Origin: Myxocyprinus asiaticus | Lineage: Eukaryota > Chordata > Actinopteri > Cypriniformes > Catostomidae | Length of the DNA stretch: 64,000 nt | Direction: 5' to 3' | NCBI RefSeq assembly: GCF_019703515.2 | Contig: NC_059365.1 | Span: 42,614,501-42,678,500, forward strand | Notes under the pieces: model-generated | Told to the model about the DNA's origin: nothing | The model's input: only the letters and a program-made list of their open reading frames with translations | The model's database searches: none | In this document: one piece after another, positions 33,480 to 43,839 of the stretch | Position numbering within the stretch: position 1 is the stretch's first letter | How the letters are laid out: each line of letters begins with the position of its first letter | Made by a program: the position numbers and the translations under genes

Positions 33480-33785
33480 AATTTAAAATCAGTTGTTGGA
33501 ATATACAGGGTCTGCACTCTTCTACTTTTGGTAACAAGACTATAGACCACGATGTATTAAGTAGTTTAACAAACATAGAGATGTCAATCTTTCATGAGAC
33601 ATGGTGTCGCAGTAATGAGACTTTACATTGTCCAAAAGGATACAGAGAAATTGTTGTTCCCTCATTAAAAAAACTCAAATAAAATACGGCCGTGATTCAG
33701 GTGGAATACTTATATGGCATAAAGACAATCTAAACCACTTGATTAAAATAATTAAAACTGAAATAAAATCAGTCCTACTGTAAGA
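33480..33785 (+). pseudogene. LINE ORF2 endonuclease start (truncated)
   Basis: The frame reads SCWNIQGLHSSTFGNKTID then SIFHETWCRS and CPKGYREIVVPS, the start of an APE-type endonuclease (SWNIQG and QETW carry the metal-binding Asn and Glu; here HETW). After a one-base shift near 33,685 RDSGGILIWHKD follows. The element stops near 33,785, so RT is absent. It follows the SGNH ORF1 directly and belongs to the same LINE. Confidence 0.75.
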
Positions 33786-35474
33786 CTGGCACAAAATTGT
33801 CTGCATCACTTCCGGTGAAAGTCAAAGAACTCTGCGAGAACCAACGTCATAAAACCATCACCCAGAAGACATCTCCACCTGAGACAATGCACCCCACTGA
33901 TTAGGGACCATAAAACGCAAATCACACTCACATCTGTTCTCTCTCTCACACCTCAGGACACCAAAAAACTTTAAGGACACCAAAAAACTAAGTTATGACT
34001 TATCCTGATCTGTAATGTAAAAGGTTTTCTGATCATACATGTTTGGTATCATTCAAGAGGTCTCAGTGCAACTGATAAAATGGTCTCATTCCCTTTCAGC
34101 AAAGTCAAATCACAAGTACGATTTAAGAACTTAGTAAAATACTGTATTCTATCAGGGGCATGCCCCTCCCAGATCTCTCACAGAGACCAGATGCTGTATA
34201 CAGATTAGGTGCATTCTTTGTAAACATAAATGCAAGATTCAAAGAACTTGCTTGCAACCTCCTAAATTGTAAAACCAAGGAAATTTGTTTAGGTTACAAA
34301 CTGGTAATTACAAGGGTATTATGCTATAAATGTGGTTTATGAGGACATTTCTACTGTCCCCATAATTCAAATCATTTAAAAAACATACTAAACGATGTTT
34401 ATTGAAAATGTAAAAATGCAGAAAGTTTTTTGTGAGGGTTAGGTTTAGGGGTGGGGTTAGGTGAGTACATTAATTTTCATTTTTGGGTGAAATAACAATT
34501 ATTACAAAAGCTCCTACATTTACACATATCTAAGGACAACACTTTCAAATGCTTTAGCAAGATTAAAACTATGTATTTATTTATTTTTCAGGGGATTCAG
34601 TTCTGCCCAGTAAATAAATGGATGCTGTCTATTGAAAGCCAAGTCAAAGGTAAGCACATCTTGTAATATGCCCTAATATTTAAATCTGTTAAAAAGCTTT
34701 TTATATTAGTAGAGGTGATATACAAATTCTGTTATAATTTACTCGTCCTTTTGTCGTTCAAAACCCATATGAATTTCTTATGCTGAAGACAAAAGGAGAT
34801 ATCTTAATAAATATCTTGAGCTGTCTTATCAATACCATGGCAGTGGACAGTCCCGTCATGCAGCTTGTGCGTCATATTCCAGGTCTGAAGTGATACGTTC
34901 ACTTTGTGTGATTAACAGAATACAATTATATAAATATATATTAGTTTATTAGTTTGGAGAGAAATTATGGAGAAATGTTGTAAAGCAGATGGTCATAAAT
35001 TGTAGAATATTTATTTATAATTTAGTTCTAAGGTTCATTGTGAGGATCAATCCAGACCCCAGATGCTCCACAAGTGGCAAGATGTTGCAAACGAAGAAAC
35101 TCTAGCCTGAATCCTCGTGTTGCTTCCTCCAACCATCAGGGAGTTTGTTAATTTGAGTTTGCAAAATTATTAATCTACCACAAGAGAGTATGTTGTGCTC
35201 AGGAGAGTTTATGTAAGAAAGTTTTTTTAAGTGAATGACTGTATTTATCCAGGAGTGTTAAAAATGAAACAATTTTGCCCAAAGTTGAAATGTTATTGCA
35301 AGAATGGAAATGCTTGCATACCTGTTGAATGAAGTTCATTATTAGTATGGACATGCAGAAGTGTTGCAGTAGTTTAAAGCTCTAATTGAAACTGAAAGGA
35401 GTGGGAATGTAGTTAATTATGAGACAATGAAATAACTGATGATTTGACTTCATTTTGAAGACCCATTGCACAAT
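33786..35474. other. No gene seen; two repeat fragments
   Basis: At 34,325-34,500 AATGTGGTTTATGAGGACAT and GGGTTAGGTTTAGGGGTGGG form a MITE fragment of a type common in cyprinids. At 34,735-34,900 TTACTCGTCCTTTTGTCGTT and AGGAGATATCTTAATAA resemble another common DNA transposon end, also seen at 63,125-63,205. The rest is unassigned AT-rich DNA. Confidence 0.5.
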
Positions 35475-35747
35475 AAATGTTTTTGCAGTCACATTTTGTT
35501 GTCATTTTTCTTTATTCACTGGCATTGTTAAAGTACTGCAGTTCTATAATGTGTATATATTGTATTCCAGTAAATAAACTGGAGAAAGTGACCAGGCAAT
35601 TACTGTACATTTTACAGTGTAACAGTATCTATTTATTGTATTACAGTGCAATACTGGCACAATACTCTGTAACAGTGTATTGCTGTAACTACAATCTACG
35701 GTAAGATGGATGGTTTTTTAAATGCTTTTACAATAAAATTACTGTAC
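35475..35747. repeat. ACTGTA-rich repeat
   Basis: Many copies of TACTGTA/TTACAGT in both orientations (TTACAGTGTAACAGTATC, GTATTACAGTGCAATACTGG). A small inverted-repeat type element, related to 27,195-27,400. Confidence 0.45.
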
Positions 35748-36516
35748 TGTCAGGGTTCTGGGTTGATCTGCCTCTCTTCCTGTCTCTTGTTGTGTGTTGC
35801 ATGTGTGTTTGACAGCCTGCCTCGTGGAGTGTGTTTACATTCGTGTTGACAGTTGTAAAGTGTCGGCACGCATGTGTTACCACTCGGCTCGCGGACTCCT
35901 TTTGTCTGAGTGTTTCACCTGATTCTTATTTATTTTGCATGTATATATTCCCTCTTTTGTTCCTCACTACTTCGCTGTTTTATCTCAAGACGTTTCGTCT
36001 TTTAGCCAGTTGTCCAGCGTTCTCTAGATGCTTAATTGGTTTAGTAAGCTATGTTTTGAGCAATAGTCCTCTCTTCTGTTTTTGCTCTGTTTATTTCCCG
36101 GCAATTATTCCTCTCTTAGTTGTTTCTTCCAGTTGTTGTCTTGTGCACCGATCTCTGCATTCCTCTTTGGACACATCCGCTGTGTTGGATTTTCTCACCC
36201 TCATTATCTCTCTGTCGGTGTGTGTTACCAGCCCAGTGTTTGCCTCCTCTCTGTATCCTCAGACCCCAGGATCCTGTCGGCATCAAGGCGGCTGACTGCA
36301 AACTCCACGCTCAAGCCAAGCATTCCCTGTGGCTCATACTCTGCTCCCTGGGTGGACCCAATCTAGTTCCATGTCACCACAAGGGGCTCCACCATCTTCA
36401 TTACCTGTGTTGTTTGCCTGCTCTTTCCCACGTCCGGGAGGGTCTCTCTATGTTTTCAATAAAGTCTCATTGTATTGCATCTGCTATTGGGTTCCATGTC
36501 TTCATCGTTCATGACA
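35748..36516 (+). mobile_element. LTR of a Gypsy-like element
   Basis: It begins TGTCAGGGTTCTGGG and ends CGTTCATGACA (TG...CA), with AATAAA at 36,458-36,463. The flanks (TGTAC left, ACCTG right) do not match, so this is not a solo LTR: an internal region follows, making it the 5' LTR. C- and T-rich content toward the end is typical of this family. Confidence 0.65.
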
Positions 36517-37600
36517 ACCTGATTTGTTTGCTTTTTTATTAAAGGTTTTCTGATCATCTTTCAGTCTGCATTTGAGTCTTTACTTCCCAGAAACCAAACC
36601 GTGATCTTTTTGACCACTAGTACCACTGTGGACCCACCTCACCCCACCTGCTTTCTCTGCCCCAACTCACTATGCAGATCAAGCTCAAGGTCTTTCAGCC
36701 CCGGACTTTAATGTTGGGAATTCCCACACCTGTGAAGAGTTTTTGGCCCATTGGTACGATGTGTTTCGATATAACCAAATCCTGTTCCCCACCGAACACT
36801 AGAGGTTAACTTTGGCTTCTCTTATGCTGAATGGTCATTCACAACAATGGACAAAGGCCTTGCAGAGTTTCAATATCTATGTCTATCAAAGTTCTCCTCG
36901 TTCTCTGAAGACATGCAGGCTTTGGGCTTTGGTTGTCTTGTTCAGGACAGAGTGGGGTCCCAGCGACCACCACCTACCCATCCTATTCCCCTTTGTCCAC
37001 CACCGACCCATCCCTTTCCCCTGTGGCTGCCGTTGATCCAGCCCTTTTCCCTGTGGCTACCGGAAAATCATCCTTCTCTCTCCTCAGCGGCCGGTACAGT
37101 CCCTTCACCTGTGGCTGCCGATAATCCCTCTATCCAGTGGCCCGTCCAGCACCTTCCTCTGCAGCTGACAACCCATCCCTCACCCCTGCTGCTGCCGCCA
37201 CCCTGACCTCTGCCCAGCAGCCACCCCTGACCTGGCCCTTGCACCCCTGGAGCCATCAGACCCCATTCCCACTCTGGAGCCCCCTGGTCCTGCCACCACA
37301 CTGAAGCCGCCAGACTCCGCTCTCTTCCTAGAGACACCCTACTGGCTGCCTGACACTGCTCCCTTACTGGAGATGCCCCCCTGGCTGCCTGAACACGCTC
37401 CCTTCCTTGAGACGCTCCCCTGGCCATATGGTCCCACCCTGAAGATGCCCCTATGGTCTGCCCCTTCACCGGCGCCCCCATGGTCTCTTCCACCTGCCAC
37501 TCCCCCTAGGTATACTCAGTTTGTTTTGGCATCCATTGGAGGGGACAGTGCCATCCCTAGTATTTGGGGTGGGGCCCTATGCAAATTTTCTAAATGGGGC
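36517..37600 (+). pseudogene. Gypsy-like internal remnant: gag-like start and Pro-rich tail
   Basis: After the LTR, frames show TLASLMLNGHSQQWTKALQS (36,806-36,866), which fits the alpha-helical Gag start of Gypsy-type elements. From about 36,955 a compositionally biased stretch encodes repeated Pro/Trp/Leu (FPLWLP, PFSLWLPE, then WLPEHAPFLETLPW) in more than one frame. Such a Pro-rich tail normally precedes the 3' LTR, so pol and most of gag are missing and the two ends are joined. No 3' LTR follows. Confidence 0.5.
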
Positions 37601-38125
37601 CCCCCTACCTACTGGTACACTAAACCAAACACACCCAACATCAACAACTAAGCAAACTTTAAAATAGATAATGAACTGAATTCTGCCTTGTATTGCAATT
37701 GGCATGTAGACTAATTGGCACTGACCATTCATTAACTTCCAACAGCAATACGTAGATCACAGGCTATCTTCATCATCATCATTATTATTATTACTGTAAT
37801 GCCTCCAGTGCCTGTCATCTTGTTTTAAAGAATAGATCAAAATAGATTTAAACCTTTTTAGTGTCTTGATTTACTTATTCCTACTTTCTATGAGTTTTAA
37901 AATGCTATATTTGCCAGTATTTCTCCCTCACCCATACCTTTGAACTGTTCTTAACAATACATTTATAATAAGTATCAAAATCAGGTAAATTATCCATTGC
38001 ACTTTTCCCCTAAGAACTTAATAACATTTTCAATTAATGTGTACAATCTGGATTTTTTTAACAAAGAAAAAATGCTGTCCCAATTACAGTTGTCCTAACA
38101 ACATGAACAATTTTCGAGTTTCAAA
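37601..38125. other. No gene seen
   Basis: AT-rich, with an ATT trinucleotide run at 37,777-37,792. Nothing recognised. Confidence 0.5.
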
Positions 38126-38129
38126 AGAT

Positions 38130-39314
38130 GGAAATAAGAAGTCACACTAAAGTTTCAACAGTAGGCGTCCCGTGTACTGAAATACTGGCCATTTGCCAGG
38201 GGAAGTGGTCGTTTCTCTGCTTCTATTCCTGCTCCCGCGAAAACGGTCGACAGACGGTCGGACGGACGGTGAAATTCCATCTCAAGAGTGTCTGCCGCTT
38301 TAGGGGGCTGCGTACTACAACCAAAGGTGGTACAAAGTAGATGGTGCAGCTGTAAGTACCTGAAGAATTGAGATCTGGGAATCCCAAACCGCTGTATAAT
38401 ATTTTCAAAGGATCTCAACGCTCCATTTTCATACAGGTCACCCAGCGTAGTAACACCCCTTCCAATCCATTCTGTCCAGCAGAAAGGGGACTTGTTAATG
38501 CACAATTTAGGGTTTTACCAAATACTTGTGGCAACGTTCAGATAAATCCGAATTGAACACACGAGAAACTTGTGTCCACACTAAATGCATGTGCGAGATA
38601 ACGGGATGTGTCTTTAGTTCTCTGGGCACATTGGTAGAAAGACTTCACAATGGCAAGATAGGTGCAAGGACCTCCTGTTCAATAAAGAGCCAGGGAGGAG
38701 CTCTCTCAGGTGGAAGTGACCGATGCGCCAAATGTCTGAGACCAAAAGCAAAGTAGTAAAACAAAATCTTGGGGAGACCTAACCCACCTTTGTCAATTGG
38801 CCTGTGTAACTTGTTAAAATGCATCCGAGGACGTTTACCATTCCAGATAAAGGATTTAGCTATACTATAAAATTGTTTAAAATAAAAGAGGGGAACTTCA
38901 ATGGGGAGAGACTGTAGATTAATTTTGGAATGCAATTCATTTTAATAACAATAATCTTCCCAATCATAGATACATTTAATGAAACCAAACTGCTCACCTC
39001 ACTCGAAAACCTTTTATTAAGGGGTCAAAATTAACTAACTAATTCACACAAATTTGCTGGGAATAAAATGCCCAAATACTTAATGCTCTGTTTGGGCCAC
39101 TGGAAGGAAAGCCTTTACTGGGCAGTACACTGTCAAAGCCAAAGCTTGGTCAAAACCAATTGACTCTGTATCCTGAGAACTTAGAAAAGGAATTAATAAT
39201 TCTGTGGAGGCATGGCATAGATCTAGTAGGGTCGGGGACGAATAACAAAATATAATCTGCATAAAGCAAAAGCTTATGCGCAATACCTCCCGCCATCACC
39301 CCAGGAAAATCCTC
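38130..39314 (-). pseudogene. L1-type ORF2 C-terminal half (broken)
   Basis: Minus-strand frames carry GIAHKLLLYADYILLFVPDP, in which the catalytic YADD reads YADY, then IINSFSKFSGYRVNW. The connection/C-terminal part follows with SFIWNGKRPRMHFNK and GGLGLPKILFYY, and the far C-terminus with KSPFCWTEWIGRGVTTLGD and QFFRYLQLHHLL. These are hallmarks of vertebrate L1/Tx1 ORF2. Multiple frameshifts (near 39,150, 38,640 and 38,505) and the altered active site make it dead. Confidence 0.8.
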
Positions 39315-39647
39315 TGTAAAAGATGACGCAAGAAGCAGTTTTCCTTCTTCAGGTGAAGCTTTATTTCCCCTCTTCCTCGACACCACTTTACAGTTACCTT
39401 TATACGCTGTCTAAACCCTAACACACACTGTTTCTACAAATAAACTCACTACTAGGGAATCGTTGCTCTGGCTCGGCTCTGTTATATCCAGTCTCTCTCC
39501 CCACTGAGTGTTGTGTCGCTCTTTATGCCGCTCTCCCCGTGCTCACTGAAATTAGAGACAGGTGTTAGACATAATTTAGCTCAGGTGTAAGCGCCCTTAC
39601 CGCTTTCTCTCTCCAGAGAGATGCTGGACCACGCCCCCGCTGCCACA
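39315..39647 (-). mobile_element. Solo LTR, 333 bp, TCCTC target duplication
   Basis: The plus-strand ends are TGTAAAAGATGACGC and GCTGCCACA. TCCTC at 39,310-39,314 is repeated at 39,648-39,652. The complement has a TGTGGCAGCGGGGGCGTGG start and an AATAAAGCTT poly(A) signal toward its 3' end, so the LTR reads on the minus strand. It sits inside the L1-like RT. Confidence 0.85.
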
Positions 39648-40345
39648 TCCTCCTTTCTTTTCGCAGCTGCTAATGGTTCCAGGGCATGATAGAACAATAA
39701 TGGGGAAAGAGGGCAACCCAGCCGGGTGCCCATATCCAAAGTAAAATAATCTGAAATTAATCAATTTGTTTGTACCGCCACTACAGGGTGTCTATAAAGT
39801 AACGTAATCCATCCAATAAAAATATTCCCGAACCCGTGCATTTCCAAAATCTTAAAAAGATAAAACCATTCTACCATATCAAAAACCTTTTCAGCGTGGC
39901 TACCACCCCTGGAGTTCGCTAGTTCGCTAGTTCGAATCCCAGGGCGTGCTGAGTGACTCCAGCCAGGTCTCCTATGCAACCAAATTGGCCCGGTTGCTAG
40001 GGAGGGTAGAGTCACATGGGGTAACCTACTCGTGGTCGCTATAATGTGATTTGTTCTTGGTGGGGCGCATGGTGAATTGAGCGTGGTTGCCGCGGTGGAT
40101 GGCGTGAAGCCTCCACACACGCTATGTCTCCGTGGCAACGCGCTCAACAAGCCACGTGATAAGATGCGCAGGTTGACTGTCTCAGACGCGGAGGCAACTG
40201 GCATTCGTCCTCCGCCACCCGGACTGAGGCGAATCACTATGCGACCACGAGGACTTAGAGCGCATCGGGAATTGGGCATTCCAAATTAGGAGAAAAAGGG
40301 GAAAAATCCCCCCCCCCCCCCAAAAAAAAAAAAACCTTTTCAGCG
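39648..40345 (-). pseudogene. L1-type ORF2, RT upstream part (split by SINE)
   Basis: The minus strand reads CHLAEKVFDMVEW (first catalytic Asp of RT in the FD motif) at about 40,345-39,870 with the SINE removed, then FKILEMHGFGNIFIGWITL and VVAVQTN. It continues through the LTR insertion to 39,314. A low-complexity piece near 39,660-39,740 (QPGWLPSFPIIVLS) holds the next RT region. Confidence 0.7.
39897..40329 (+). mobile_element. tRNA-derived SINE with A-rich tail
   Basis: The 5' part has GGAGTTCGCTAGTTCGAATC, a pol III B-box in a tRNA-like T arm. The A-box side is lost by 5' truncation. The body (GGTTGCTAGGGAGGGTAGAG, CTCCGTGGCAACGCGCTCAA, GCGCATCGGGAATTGGGCAT) is a SINE type I associate with cyprinids. 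It ends in C and A runs. AAAACCTTTTCAGCG flanks both sides (39,882-39,896; 40,331-40,345), the target duplication. Propagated by LINE machinery. Confidence 0.85.
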
Positions 40346-40368
40346 AGGTGGCAGTGACCGGAGTCTGA

Positions 40369-40689
40369 TCATTTGCCACTGACCACATGATATATCTCCG
40401 ATGACTCCAGATAATCGATCCGCCTCTCGACATCCGACAATCTTATAACCAACTCAAAGAATTTTGTCTCCATGGAAGTAATCGATTGACGTATTACAGC
40501 AAGATCCTCCAAGTCTGCAACAACCTTCGTCAGCATTACAGACTTATTCATCAATTCACAACAGATATCTTTCAGTTCACCATCCGAACTGAGTCCAGGG
40601 CTTTCGGCCTGTTTCGCAGGGTCATCAGCTTGAGCACGTAAGTGTCTTTTAATGTCTCCAGAGCCCGAGGATTTAGAATTTTTTGACAT
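40369..40689 (-). pseudogene. L1-like ORF1 N-terminal part
   Basis: A 106-codon minus-strand frame starts MSKNSKSSGSG and continues DIKRHLRAQADDPAKQAE; its second half has the heptad pattern of a coiled coil (LMNKSVMLTKVVADLEDL, VIRLSDVERRIDYLES). This matches the trimerising region of L1/Tx1 ORF1. The RNA-binding part is missing, since the frame ends just before the RT sequence. Assigned by neighbourhood and composition. Confidence 0.55.
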
Positions 40690-41205
40690 ATTGTCTTCCT
40701 AGAACAGTTAAGAATCAGGGTGTATCGAATCTCAGCGATTTATGACCCAAATAGTAATAAAATTAGCAAAGTGTGCAGAGCACGCCGTTCACATGTCCAC
40801 TCCTCGCATGGCGTCACATGACCCCCCTCTCTATCAGCTATTAAGAGAATAGGTCAATGCATTGAAAAAACAGGTGATGTTGCCAGAAAGAAAGGATATG
40901 TTTCATACAGGGATGACCACCTGCTGAAATTTACAGTTCTCAAAGACAGGAAAAAAGCCCACAAAAACAGATTTTGTTTCTAGAAAATGTGTTAAAAAGC
41001 CATTGTTGTCTCAGAAAAACATCAATGACTGAATGAAGTTTTTGGCAGAATATGGAAAGTCTTAATCAGAGAGCAGGCTTGTGGAGTAACGGATTACTTG
41101 TAATGGTGTTAGGTAATCAGGATGCAAAAAATGAGGTAACTGTAAACCATAATGGTTACATTAAAAACCATCGTAATCAGATTACAGTCACATAAAAAAA
41201 AATGT

Positions 41206-42968
41206 CCTGTTTACTTTTGTAATCTCCATTTCCTGATGGAGGGAACGAGACTTTGTGTCGATGTAGTGACACTAGGGGTCACTCTTGGGAGCCCCAAACA
41301 CTTCTGCTTTTTTTAAAAAAGGCCAATGAGAATTGGCGAGTGGAATTTGCATGCCACTCCCCCGGACATACGGGTATAAAAGGAGCTGGTATGCAACCAC
41401 TCATTCAGGTTTTGTGCTGAGGAGCCGAGACCAGGTCCAGGCCATTTCAGCGGGTAGTTCAGCGTTGTGGCATCAGGGAACGGAGGTTACGAAAGTAACC
41501 AGGACGTTCCCTATCTGTCACTCACTCGATGTTGTGTCAATGTAGTGACACTAGGGGTCCCTATACAAAATGCCACAACTAGCTGAACTGTGTTACGTGA
41601 ACTGGCGGTGTGTGATGGGCAGACTGATGTGTGCCTTGTAGCCAGCGCACCAGGCCATCACGTAACCTCCCCCAACGCTCTTATGAGCGTCGAATGGTCC
41701 ATCAGGAACAAGTTGACTGCCCAACTATAGGGACAAGCTAGCCCAGCCAAGGCCTCTTTTCCCTCTCTTTTCTCCCCAAAAAGAGTGGAATGTGTTAACT
41801 GACTGGGAGCCATAAGTGTCTGCGTCGTGGGGGGTGTCCCTCCCAAGGGGAAGACACCGTGGAGACCACACCCTGCCCAAAAAGAGAGGGGGGGGTATTT
41901 TGAGTGGAATACATCAAATGGTCTTACCGAGTCTTGTCGGAAGTATATCATGTGGAGAGGTCCCATGGTAGGTCCTACCCAAAGGGGGAGGAGTTTCTAC
42001 AGAGCATGGCGACCGGTGGCAGAGGGGCCTCTGCCCAAGCAAGACGCAGTTTGCCACCAGGGAACTATTTTGCAGAAGATATCACATGGGGTCGCCTTCG
42101 GGGAACCAGCACATGTGGAGCACCTACCTCAGTACAGGGGCTCATTAGCACACATACTGGGCCGTTCAGCGAGTTCCTCCGCAAACTCAGCTGCCAGAGG
42201 GCTAAGGAGGAAAGTCATCCAGGGATCACAGTCTGTGAACACGACTGGGAATCAAGAGCACACATTTTCACCTCAAGGGAGGGGAAAGGCGCTATGCGCA
42301 AGCGGTACACCCGGCCAGTTGTCCCGGAACTTACCTGCTCGTGCCTGCCAATACACAGGACGAGACCGGCTCAACCCGGAGATTGTAGAACATTGCAAAG
42401 GTGTTGGGTGTTGCCCAGCCCACTGCTCTGCAGATGTCTGCCAAAGAGGCGCCACTGGCCAGGGCCCAGGAGGCCGCCACACTCCTGGTGGAGTGTGATC
42501 GTAACCCCACAGGGGGTGGCACGTCCTGAGCCTGATATGCCATCGTGATGGCGTCAATGAGCCAGTGGGTGTTCCTCTGTTTGGAGACAGCGCTTCTTTT
42601 CCGCTGTCCACCAAAGCAAACAAAGAGCTGCTTGGAGCTTCTAAGGCTCTGCGTGCGATCCAAATAGATGTGTAAAGCTCGCACTGGACACAGCAACGCC
42701 AAGGCTGGGTCTGCATCCTCCTGGGGCAGTGCTTGCAGGTTCACCACCTGATCCCTAAAAGGGGTCGTGGGAACGTTGGGCACATAGCCCGGTTGGGGTC
42801 TCAGGATCATGTGAGAGAAACCCAGACCGAACTCCAGGCACGATTCGCTGACAGAGAACGCTTGCAGGTCCCCTACCCTTTTGATGGAAGTGAGTGCAGT
42901 CAGGAGGGCAGTCTTCAAAGAGAGTGCCTTAAGCTCAGCTGACTCCAAGGGCTCAAAGGGAGCTCCCT
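41206..42968 (-). mobile_element. DIRS1-like element, second copy, 3' portion only
   Basis: It carries the left tip, left inverted repeat (41,250-41,420), internal complementary region (41,460-41,570, CAGGGAACGGAGGTTACG) and the recombinase C-terminal half, then stops abruptly at 42,968. It closely parallels 27,793-29,570 of the first copy but is a separate insertion. RT, gag and right terminus are missing. Confidence 0.85.
42331..42948 (-). pseudogene. DIRS tyrosine recombinase, C-terminal 205 codons
   Basis: An uninterrupted minus-strand frame covering the catalytic domain: Arg in SIKRVGDLQAF, His/Arg in RSHSTRSVAAS and Tyr in FAMFYNLRVE, with NTHWLIDAI spanning the site where the other copy has a stop. 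All key residues except those N-terminal to the cut are present. It lacks an own start context and the N-terminal DNA-binding part because the element is truncated at 42,968, so it is a fragment. Confidence 0.85.
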
Positions 42969-43839
42969 TTGCCTATACACACTAACTGCAATACATGGTA
43001 GAATTACACTTTGTAGTGTTTTTGAATCTGAGGTATATCCTGTCAGATTTAGTTTAATGTTAATCAAGACATAATTCAGTGCATCTGTTCTGATTATATT
43101 TGCTTTATGAGAAATGTTCTTTTTCTGTGGCAGACAGAGAACTCGCCTGATTTCTTTAAAAATGCTGAGTTGTTCTACATTGACAGCTCATTTTCTGTTT
43201 TCTTGTTAGGGTGCAGTGTCCATGTTTCTTTTCCTTAGCTATAATATCAGCTACAACAGTACTCATAATATTACTCAAACATGTTCTGTTTGCATTCAAG
43301 GCATAATTTAAAGTTTTAGAGATCATATTGATTTTATCTCAGCTTTATTTACATATGTGCCCTTGTGGCAATCCAAAAGTAATGAAAAGTAATCGGATTA
43401 CATTACTGTCATAATGCTGTAATTTGATTATATTGCTGATTACATATATTGTTAAGTAATCAGTAATCTGTAATGAATTACATAAAAAAGTAACTCTCCC
43501 AACCCTGTCAGAGAGGTTCAGCAGAGTTGTGTGGAGTGATGAATCGTGATTTGAGTTGCATGGTGATGCTCCAGAGAGGTGTCTTTGAAGATCTGGAGAG
43601 AAATACAATAGTGAATGCATCTCTACCACAGTGAAGCATGGAGGAAGAGGTGTCATGGTGTGGGGAGCCTTTTCAGCTGCTGGTACTGGTGAGCTGCTCC
43701 ACTGTGAAAAGTCCATTAATGCTTTGGAGTACAGGAGAATTTTGCATATGGTTTTGCTTCAGACAATTGAAAAGTTATTTTCTAAAGAGGCACGATCAGA
43801 TGTTTTCATGTTTTATTGAGACATTCAATATCATATAAA

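Larger units (their letters stand above)
38126..40692 (-). mobile_element. L1/Tx1-like LINE with internal deletion
   Basis: Reading on the minus strand from 40,689: an ORF1-like start (MSKNSKSSGSGDIKRHLRAQ) with a coiled coil (VMLTKVVADLEDL, RLSDVERRIDYLE), then at 40,345 RT sequence AEKVFDMVEWFYLFKILE, YADYILLF and FSKFSGYRVNW, then C-terminal QSLPIEVPLFYFKQFYS, FIWNGKRPRMHFNKL and GALRSFENI. ORF1 is joined to the middle of ORF2 with the endonuclease absent. A solo LTR (39,315-39,647) and a SINE (39,897-40,329) are inserted. Confidence 0.8.
41074..43507. mobile_element. hAT-like MITE with 8-bp TCAGAGAG duplication
   Basis: It starts CAGGCTTGTGGAGTAACGG and ends AGTAACTCTCCCAACCCTG, imperfect inverted ends of the CAGTGTTGGG family. 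TCAGAGAG at 41,066-41,073 is repeated exactly at 43,508-43,515. Interior GTAATCAGATTACAG and GTAATCGGATTACA segments flank the DIRS fragment (41,206-42,968). Confidence 0.8.
40850..43830 (+). pseudogene. Tc1-like transposase fossil, split by nested elements
   Basis: Left part (40,850-41,073): KRIGQCIEKTGDVARKKG and KPLLSQKNIND then MKFLAEYG. Right part (43,508-43,830): RVVWSDES (first catalytic Asp) then TVKHGGRGVMVWGAFSAAG. These are consecutive blocks of a Tc1-type DD34E transposase. Between them lie a hAT-like element and a DIRS fragment. The C-terminal HNDP and Glu blocks are not seen. Long inactive. Confidence 0.65.

Noticed and set aside
35748..36516. Solo LTR with target duplication
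   Set aside because: Flanking pentamers TGTAC and ACCTG do not match, and an internal-type region follows, so it was called a 5' LTR of a deleted element.
39900..39945. Functional tRNA gene
   Set aside because: Only the B-box half is present, and it continues into SINE body and tail; there is no complete cloverleaf.
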